A DNA stretch of 18,982 nucleotides from Lachnospiraceae bacterium (GTDB taxonomy: Bacteria; Bacillota; Clostridia; Lachnospirales; Lachnospiraceae). Of this stretch, positions 15,040 to 18,982 are shown one piece after another. The position numbers and the translations under genes were made by a program. The stretch's first letter is position 1. Every line of letters begins with the position of its first letter. The stretch spans positions 1-18,982 of the forward strand of contig SFEV01000050.1 of assembly GCA_004557975.1 (NCBI GenBank). Reading direction: 5' to 3'. The notes beneath the pieces are model-generated. The model did not search any database, was not told the DNA's origin, and saw only the letters and a program-made list of their open reading frames with translations.

Positions 15040-16012
15040 TCTTGCAAAAGAAATGAATGGTGTGCGGACAGCAGTGATAGCGGGACATATCCGTCCGGAT
15101 GGTGACGCGATCGGTTCCTGTCTCGGCCTGTATTTTTATATCAGAGAGAATTATCCTGAGGTCAGCTGTAAAGTATATCTGGAGGAAACCCCGAACGCAT
15201 ACCGCAATGTCTGCGGAGTGGATGAAATCCGCCATGAAATTGATGAGACGGAGGAACCGGATGTTTTCTTCTGTCTCGACTGTGCGGATGAGAAACGTCT
15301 CGGAGCTGCGGGTAAACTTCTCGGGAAAGCAAAGCATTCAGTCTGCATTGACCATCATATCAGCAATGGTGGTTTTGGCGATGTAAACTACATTGTTCCG
15401 CAGGCAAGCTCCACATCAGAGCTGATATTTACAGTGCTTGATGAAGAAAAGATACCGTTTCACACAGCGGAAGCGCTTTACATGGGCATTGTTCATGACA
15501 CAGGTGTGTTCCGCCATTCCTGTACATCTCCGGAGACCATGGAGATTGCGGCGAAGCTGATGCGAAAGGGAATCAACTGTTCTCAGATTATCAATACAAC
15601 ATATTATGAAAAGACGTACCATCAGAATCAGATTCTTGGCAGAGCGCTGCTGGAGAGCATTCTCCTGTTGGATAAAAAAATCATTTTCAGTGCAATCAGA
15701 AAAAAGGATATGGATTTCTACTGCGTGGAGCCGTCCGATCTGGACGGAATTGTGCAGATTCTCATGAGTACGGCGGGGACAGAGGCTGCGATCTTCCTCT
15801 ACGAGATAAAATCTCACGAGTATAAGGTCAGTATGCGCTCCAAAGAAATCATAGATGTAAGTGAGATTGCCAGCTACTTTGGCGGCGGCGGTCACATCAG
15901 GGCGGCGGGCTGCAATATGCAGGGCAGTATTTATGATGTGGTCAATAATATTACGCTGCACATGGAAAAGCAGCTGCGCAAAAAACAGAATGAAGAGAAG
16001 CAGCAGGTATGA
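15032..16012 (+). CDS. nrnA: DHH-family oligoribonuclease/PAP phosphatase NrnA
   Basis: Degrades short oligoribonucleotides and, in characterised homologues, dephosphorylates 3'-phosphoadenosine 5'-phosphate. The 326 residues have the DHH metal-binding motifs: H19-x-x-P-D23-G-D25, Asp83 in CLDCAD, and D107-H108-H109 in CIDHHISN, with HDTGVF following. The DHHA1 substrate-binding domain ends with GGGGHIRAAGC (G284-H288). The start is ATG 15032, 9 nt after GAGAGGG (15016-15022). An upstream GTG (15011) and ATG (15023) lack a placed ribosome binding site. It overlaps rbfA by 8 nt and shares an ATGA with truB. Confidence 0.94.
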   Translation: MINLAKEMNGVRTAVIAGHIRPDGDAIGSCLGLYFYIRENYPEVSCKVYLEETPNAYRNVCGVDEIRHEIDETEEPDVFFCLDCADEKRLGAAGKLLGKAKHSVCIDHHISNGGFGDVNYIVPQASSTSELIFTVLDEEKIPFHTAEALYMGIVHDTGVFRHSCTSPETMEIAAKLMRKGINCSQIINTTYYEKTYHQNQILGRALLESILLLDKKIIFSAIRKKDMDFYCVEPSDLDGIVQILMSTAGTEAAIFLYEIKSHEYKVSMRSKEIIDVSEIASYFGGGGHIRAAGCNMQGSIYDVVNNITLHMEKQLRKKQNEEKQQV

Positions 16013-17058
16013 TTGACGGAATTATCAATGTTTATAAAGAGAGCGGGTACACCTCCCACGATGTCGTGGCAAAGCTTCGCGGAATCCTGAAACAGAAAAA
16101 AATCGGTCATACAGGCACTCTTGATCCGGAGGCACAGGGTGTGCTTCCGGTTTGCCTTGGAAAAGCGACGAAGGTCTGCGATCTGCTGACTGACAGACGG
16201 AAAACGTATCAGGCAGTCATGGTGCTCGGCGTTTCCACGGATACACAGGACATGACGGGAACAGTAATAGAAGAACGACCAGTCACATGCAGCGAGTCGG
16301 ATGTACGTACCTGCATACGTCGCTTTGTCGGCGATCAGGAGCAGATACCGCCCATGTATTCCGCATTGAAGGTAAATGGGAAAAAGCTGTATGAGCTGGC
16401 GCGCCAGGGCATTGAGGTGGAACGCAGACCGCGCAGAATCACAGTATATGAGATAAGTATCGAGCAGGTGTCTCTCCCTGAGGTTGTGATGACTGTCACC
16501 TGTTCTAAGGGAACATATATCAGAACCTTGTGTCATGATATCGGAGAGGCGCTGGGCTGTGGTGGATGTATGAAGTCTCTGCTCAGAACGAAAGTCGGAC
16601 CATTTGAGCTGCCTGACAGTCTGCGGCTGGATGAGATAGAGGCTCTTCGTGATGATGGAAAGCTTGATACGGCAGTAAGAACTACAGATTCAGTTTTTGA
16701 GGGATTAAGGATGCTGATACTGTCAGCGGAATCAGAGCGCTTCGTAAGAAACGGAAATCCTCTGAATATACAGCTGCTTCGCGGCTGCGTATTTGGAGAC
16801 TGCGGACAATATCCCGCTTTGCAGAGAGAGACGGACGGGAGGAGCGAAATAATGTCCGGAGATGACGTGCAGACTCCCGGTTTTCCGGAAGAAGAGAACA
16901 GAGAAAGCAGCAGCGCATTATACCCGGAAAAACGCGCTTTCCGGAAATTCCCGGACGGTACACAGTTTCGTGTCTACAGTGCGGACGGTTCATTTCTGGC
17001 GGTATATCAGTGGATGGAACAGAGACACTGCTGCCGCCCGGTGAAAATGTTTCTGTAG
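16009..17058 (+). CDS. truB: tRNA pseudouridine(55) synthase TruB
   Basis: Makes pseudouridine at position 55 in the T-loop of tRNA. It has 349 residues, against about 300 for most bacterial TruB proteins. The N-terminal catalytic motif HTGTLDPEAQGVLP carries the nucleophile Asp39. IPPMYSALKVNGKKLYELAR and SKGTYIRTLCHDIG are the other signature stretches. The extra length is a hydrophilic insertion of about 50 residues (about 261-316, rich in Glu, Asp, Ser and Arg) inside the C-terminal PUA-like region, which resumes at FRVYSADGSFLAVYQW. The ATG at 16009 overlaps the nrnA stop as ATGA, indicating coupling. The role of the insertion is unknown. Confidence 0.95.
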   Translation: MIDGIINVYKESGYTSHDVVAKLRGILKQKKIGHTGTLDPEAQGVLPVCLGKATKVCDLLTDRRKTYQAVMVLGVSTDTQDMTGTVIEERPVTCSESDVRTCIRRFVGDQEQIPPMYSALKVNGKKLYELARQGIEVERRPRRITVYEISIEQVSLPEVVMTVTCSKGTYIRTLCHDIGEALGCGGCMKSLLRTKVGPFELPDSLRLDEIEALRDDGKLDTAVRTTDSVFEGLRMLILSAESERFVRNGNPLNIQLLRGCVFGDCGQYPALQRETDGRSEIMSGDDVQTPGFPEEENRESSSALYPEKRAFRKFPDGTQFRVYSADGSFLAVYQWMEQRHCCRPVKMFL

Positions 17059-17110
17059 GAGCGCATCAGTGAAGGCAGAGAAGCCGGGAAAAGGAGCAGA
17101 CAGGAAACAG

Positions 17111-18010
17111 ATGAAATATATATGTAATACGACAGATTTTTATTCAGATGTTCCCTCAGCGATCACCCTCGGCAAGTTTGAGGGGCTTCACAGGGGACAT
17201 CAGAAACTGATTCGGGAGATTGTCCGCCTGCAGCGTAAAGAGCATATGCAGGGAATTGTGTTTACCATTGCACCTGAGACAAAGCCGTCCCTTCTGACTG
17301 TCCGGGAAAAGCGCAATATTCTGGAGCGGATGGGTGTTGACTGTATGATCAAATGTCCATTTGTACCGGAAATTCTCGGAATGGAAGCGGAGGAATTTAT
17401 TTCTTCCGTTCTGACGGACAGGCTGAAGGCAAAATATATTGTGGTTGGCACGGATTTCCGGTTTGGGCGGGGCAGGAGCGGCGATGTCAGACTTCTGGAA
17501 TCGCTTCAGAAAAAATACGGATATACACTTTTCGTAATTGAAAAGGAGTGCTATGAGGGAAGAGAAATCAGCAGCACGTACGTAAAAGAAGCGCTGGCAC
17601 GCGCGGATATGGATACAGTACAGACGCTGCTTGGTTTTCCGTATCCTGTCTGCGGGACTGTTTTGCATGGAAAACAGCTGGGACGCAGAATCGGAATGCC
17701 GACCATCAATCAGATACCGGGACATCTCAAACTTCTCCCACCTGAGGGTGTCTATTACAGCGACGTAATCTGCGGAAAACTGAACTGCCACGGCATGACG
17801 AATATAGGATATAAACCGACGGTGGACGGCAGCTTTCTCGGTGTGGAGACGTACCTGTATGGTGTGGATGAGGAACTGTACGGGTGTGAGGCAGAGGTCT
17901 GTATCCGCAAATTTCGCAGGCCGGAACAGAAGTTTCCTTCAGTGGAAGCACTGAAGCTCCAGATGGAGTTTGATATACAGGCAGGAAAGGAGTTTTTCCG
18001 TGTCAACTGA
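17111..18010 (+). CDS. ribF: Bifunctional riboflavin kinase/FMN adenylyltransferase RibF
   Basis: Converts riboflavin to FMN and FMN to FAD. The N-terminal adenylyltransferase domain (about 1-165) has the HxGH-type motif in ITLGKFEGLHRGHQKL and FRFGRGRSGD, with ISSTYVKEAL closing it. The C-terminal kinase domain (about 180-299) has GRRIGMPTIN, MTNIGYKPTVDG and VETYLYG. The family consensus FDG is FEG here, a conservative change. ATG 17111 (299 residues, AGGA at 17102-17105) is chosen because family members begin with MKYI-like residues. GTG at 17069 has a better placed AGGAG (17057-17061, 7 nt) and would add 14 basic residues, so the start is not certain. It follows truB and overlaps the next gene by 11 nt. 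Confidence 0.93.
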   Translation: MKYICNTTDFYSDVPSAITLGKFEGLHRGHQKLIREIVRLQRKEHMQGIVFTIAPETKPSLLTVREKRNILERMGVDCMIKCPFVPEILGMEAEEFISSVLTDRLKAKYIVVGTDFRFGRGRSGDVRLLESLQKKYGYTLFVIEKECYEGREISSTYVKEALARADMDTVQTLLGFPYPVCGTVLHGKQLGRRIGMPTINQIPGHLKLLPPEGVYYSDVICGKLNCHGMTNIGYKPTVDGSFLGVETYLYGVDEELYGCEAEVCIRKFRRPEQKFPSVEALKLQMEFDIQAGKEFFRVN

Positions 18011-18446
18011 TTTTTGGAATATGAGCTGCGTCATGATGGTTCTGGGATTGGTCTTCGTTTTGGGAGGGGTCATCCTGAACGGTTATGCAGCACGCCAGAG
18101 AAGATACAGAGGTCATGCTGAGGCAAAGGTCGTCGATATCATAACGGAGCCTCGCTCAGATGCTTTTGCGCTGTCACAGTTTCGCAACAGACAGTTGGCG
18201 GTCTTTGAATTTTATGCTGACGGCAGACCGGTAAAAGTGAAGGATAAGGGAGATCCCTACCCATCTCCTTATAAAATGAATCAGAAAATTCAGATTCTGT
18301 ATAATCCGGAGAATCCTCAGGAATACTGTGTTGCAAAGAGAGATCGCTGGAAGCTCCTGGCGGGCTGTCTGAACACGGCAGGTGTTCTTTGCATTGTATG
18401 CGGCTGCATTCTGTTTTTGATGTATGCGGCGCGTATAGAGCTGTAA
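18000..18446 (+). CDS. Small DUF3592-like membrane protein
   Basis: A 148-residue protein with two membrane segments: residues about 9-28 (VMMVLGLVFVLGGVILNGY) and about 120-143 (LNTAGVLCIVCGCILFLMY). Between them is a soluble beta-rich domain with AKVVDIITEPRS, LAVFEFYADGRPVKVKDKG and IQILYNPENPQEYCV, the pattern of DUF3592 proteins. Its function is unknown. The GTG at 18000 is chosen because AAGGAG (17987-17992) sits 7 nt upstream; the start lies inside the ribF 3' end with an 11-nt overlap, so it is probably the last gene of the operon. Only a weak hairpin (GCCAT/ATGGC, 18465-18482, then ATTTTTAT) follows as a possible terminator. Confidence 0.75.
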   Translation: MSTDFWNMSCVMMVLGLVFVLGGVILNGYAARQRRYRGHAEAKVVDIITEPRSDAFALSQFRNRQLAVFEFYADGRPVKVKDKGDPYPSPYKMNQKIQILYNPENPQEYCVAKRDRWKLLAGCLNTAGVLCIVCGCILFLMYAARIEL

Positions 18447-18464
18447 GAAGTGAGAAAAAATGAG

Positions 18465-18497
18465 GCCATCACGGGAAATGGCGTACCGGATTTTTAT
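18465..18497 (+). terminator. Weak candidate terminator after the DUF3592-like gene
   Basis: A 5-bp stem, GCCAT (18465-18469) with ATGGC (18478-18482), is followed nine bases later by ATTTTTAT. The stem is short and the T-run is displaced, so this is a low-confidence call. No better terminator was found between 18447 and the rpsO promoter. Confidence 0.25.
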
Positions 18498-18544
18498 GCA
18501 GACCTGTAATGCAGAAATTGATATACAGAACTGTGTATTTTCAG

Positions 18545-18573
18545 TTGACGTAACAGCTTTCATATGCTATAGT
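18545..18573 (+). promoter_or_regulatory. Sigma-A promoter for rpsO
   Basis: TTGACG (18545-18550), a 17-nt spacer and TATAGT (18568-18573), with TGC at 18565-18567 giving an extended -10. This is a strong promoter predicted to start near 18580 and leave a leader of about 87 nt. Confidence 0.8.
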
Positions 18574-18591
18574 TATCAAGTATGAATTTCA

Positions 18592-18640
18592 GCCGTTACT
18601 CAGAAACGTGGAGTCTCCGACCGGTTTCTTAGTGACAGGC
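18592..18640 (+). promoter_or_regulatory. Structured rpsO leader, possible S15 autoregulatory element
   Basis: A long hairpin lies between the promoter and the ribosome binding site. GCC (18592-18594) pairs with GGC (18638-18640) across a one-base bulge, and 18595-18607 pairs with 18624-18636 with one wobble and one internal mismatch. The apical part contains a small GGA-GTC-TCC hairpin. S15 in Bacillus and Geobacillus represses its own mRNA through a structured leader, so this is a reasonable candidate. The S15-specific binding motif has not been demonstrated here. Confidence 0.55.
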
Positions 18641-18666
18641 GATTAAAAAACAGGAGGAGTAATACC

Positions 18667-18933
18667 ATGATTTCCAAAGAGAAGAAAACAGCAATTATCA
18701 ACGAGTATGCAAGAACACCGGGCGACACAGGTTCACCGGAAGTACAGATCGCAGTTCTGACAGCCAGAATCCAGGAGCTGACAGCACATCTTCAGACACA
18801 TCCGAAGGATCATCATTCCAGAAGAGGACTTCTGAAAATGGTTGGTCAGAGACGTGGACTTCTTGCTTATCTGAAGAAGACAGATCTGGAAGGATACCGT
18901 ACACTGATTGCAAAGCTCGGAATCAGAAAATAA
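18667..18933 (+). CDS. rpsO: 30S ribosomal protein S15
   Basis: Primary 16S rRNA-binding protein of the central domain of the small subunit. It has 88 residues, the usual S15 length. Landmarks are EYARTPGDTGSPEVQIAVLT, then the helical HPKDHHSRRGLLKMVGQRR and the YLKKTDLEGY C-terminal part ending in IAKLGIRK. AGGAGG at 18652-18657 lies 9 nt before the ATG. It has its own promoter, leader and terminator and appears to be largely monocistronic. Confidence 0.98.
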   Translation: MISKEKKTAIINEYARTPGDTGSPEVQIAVLTARIQELTAHLQTHPKDHHSRRGLLKMVGQRRGLLAYLKKTDLEGYRTLIAKLGIRK

Positions 18934-18945
18934 GACACAAAAAAG

Positions 18946-18973
18946 AGGGCGGACAGATATCCGCCCTTGCTTT
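18946..18973 (+). terminator. Intrinsic terminator after rpsO
   Basis: AGGGCGGA (18946-18953) pairs with TCCGCCCT (18960-18967) around a 6-nt loop. The tail is TTGCTTT, an imperfect T-tract, and an A-run precedes the stem. It lies 13 nt after the rpsO stop codon. Confidence 0.8.
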
Positions 18974-18982
18974 GCGAAAAGA

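Overview
The window looks like a chromosomal segment of a Gram-positive Clostridia, most likely a Lachnospiraceae-type gut Firmicute. Reasons: strong AGGAGG-type ribosome binding sites, sigma-A promoters with 17-nt spacers and often an extended TGn -10, the Firmicute order rimP-nusA-rnpM(ylxR)-ylxQ-infB-rbfA-nrnA-truB-ribF followed by rpsO, and a very long IF2 N-terminus. The genus cannot be fixed from sequence alone.

Region 1 (1-4618) holds metabolic and transport genes on the plus strand: a glycogen synthase (glgA) with an unusual Ala/Lys/Glu/Pro repeat extension, a MATE-family exporter behind a promoter with an overlapping dyad, and a HAD-family phosphatase that starts just after a very stable hairpin.

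Region 2 (4582-8864) holds sensing and envelope genes. An orphan TrpX-like ABC substrate-binding protein is on the minus strand and shares a bidirectional terminator with the HAD gene. Divergent from it is a two-component pair: a short KdpD-like histidine kinase without the usual cytoplasmic KdpD/USP domains, and a KdpE-like regulator overlapping it by 14 nt. A secreted two-repeat protein of unknown function follows. No kdpFABC genes are present.

Region 3 (8870-18446) is the transcription/translation operon. It has a clear promoter and a leader hairpin before rimP, then nusA, rnpM, ylxQ, infB, rbfA, nrnA, truB, ribF and a small DUF3592-like membrane protein. Most junctions overlap or are only a few bases long. 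The exception is a 208-nt spacer between infB and rbfA that holds an inverted repeat, short hairpins and an imperfect tandem duplication with a 21-nt exact repeat. NusA has a Tyr/Asp/Glu-rich tail, and IF2 has a roughly 400-residue low-complexity linker with five GGRYQDG copies.

Region 4 (18447-18982) is rpsO with its own promoter, a structured leader that may be an S15 autoregulatory element, and an intrinsic terminator.

No tRNA, rRNA, CRISPR array, transposase or prophage gene was seen. Most of the window is ordinary core genome. The best candidates for something undescribed are the infB-rbfA spacer element and the low-complexity extensions of GlgA, NusA and IF2.
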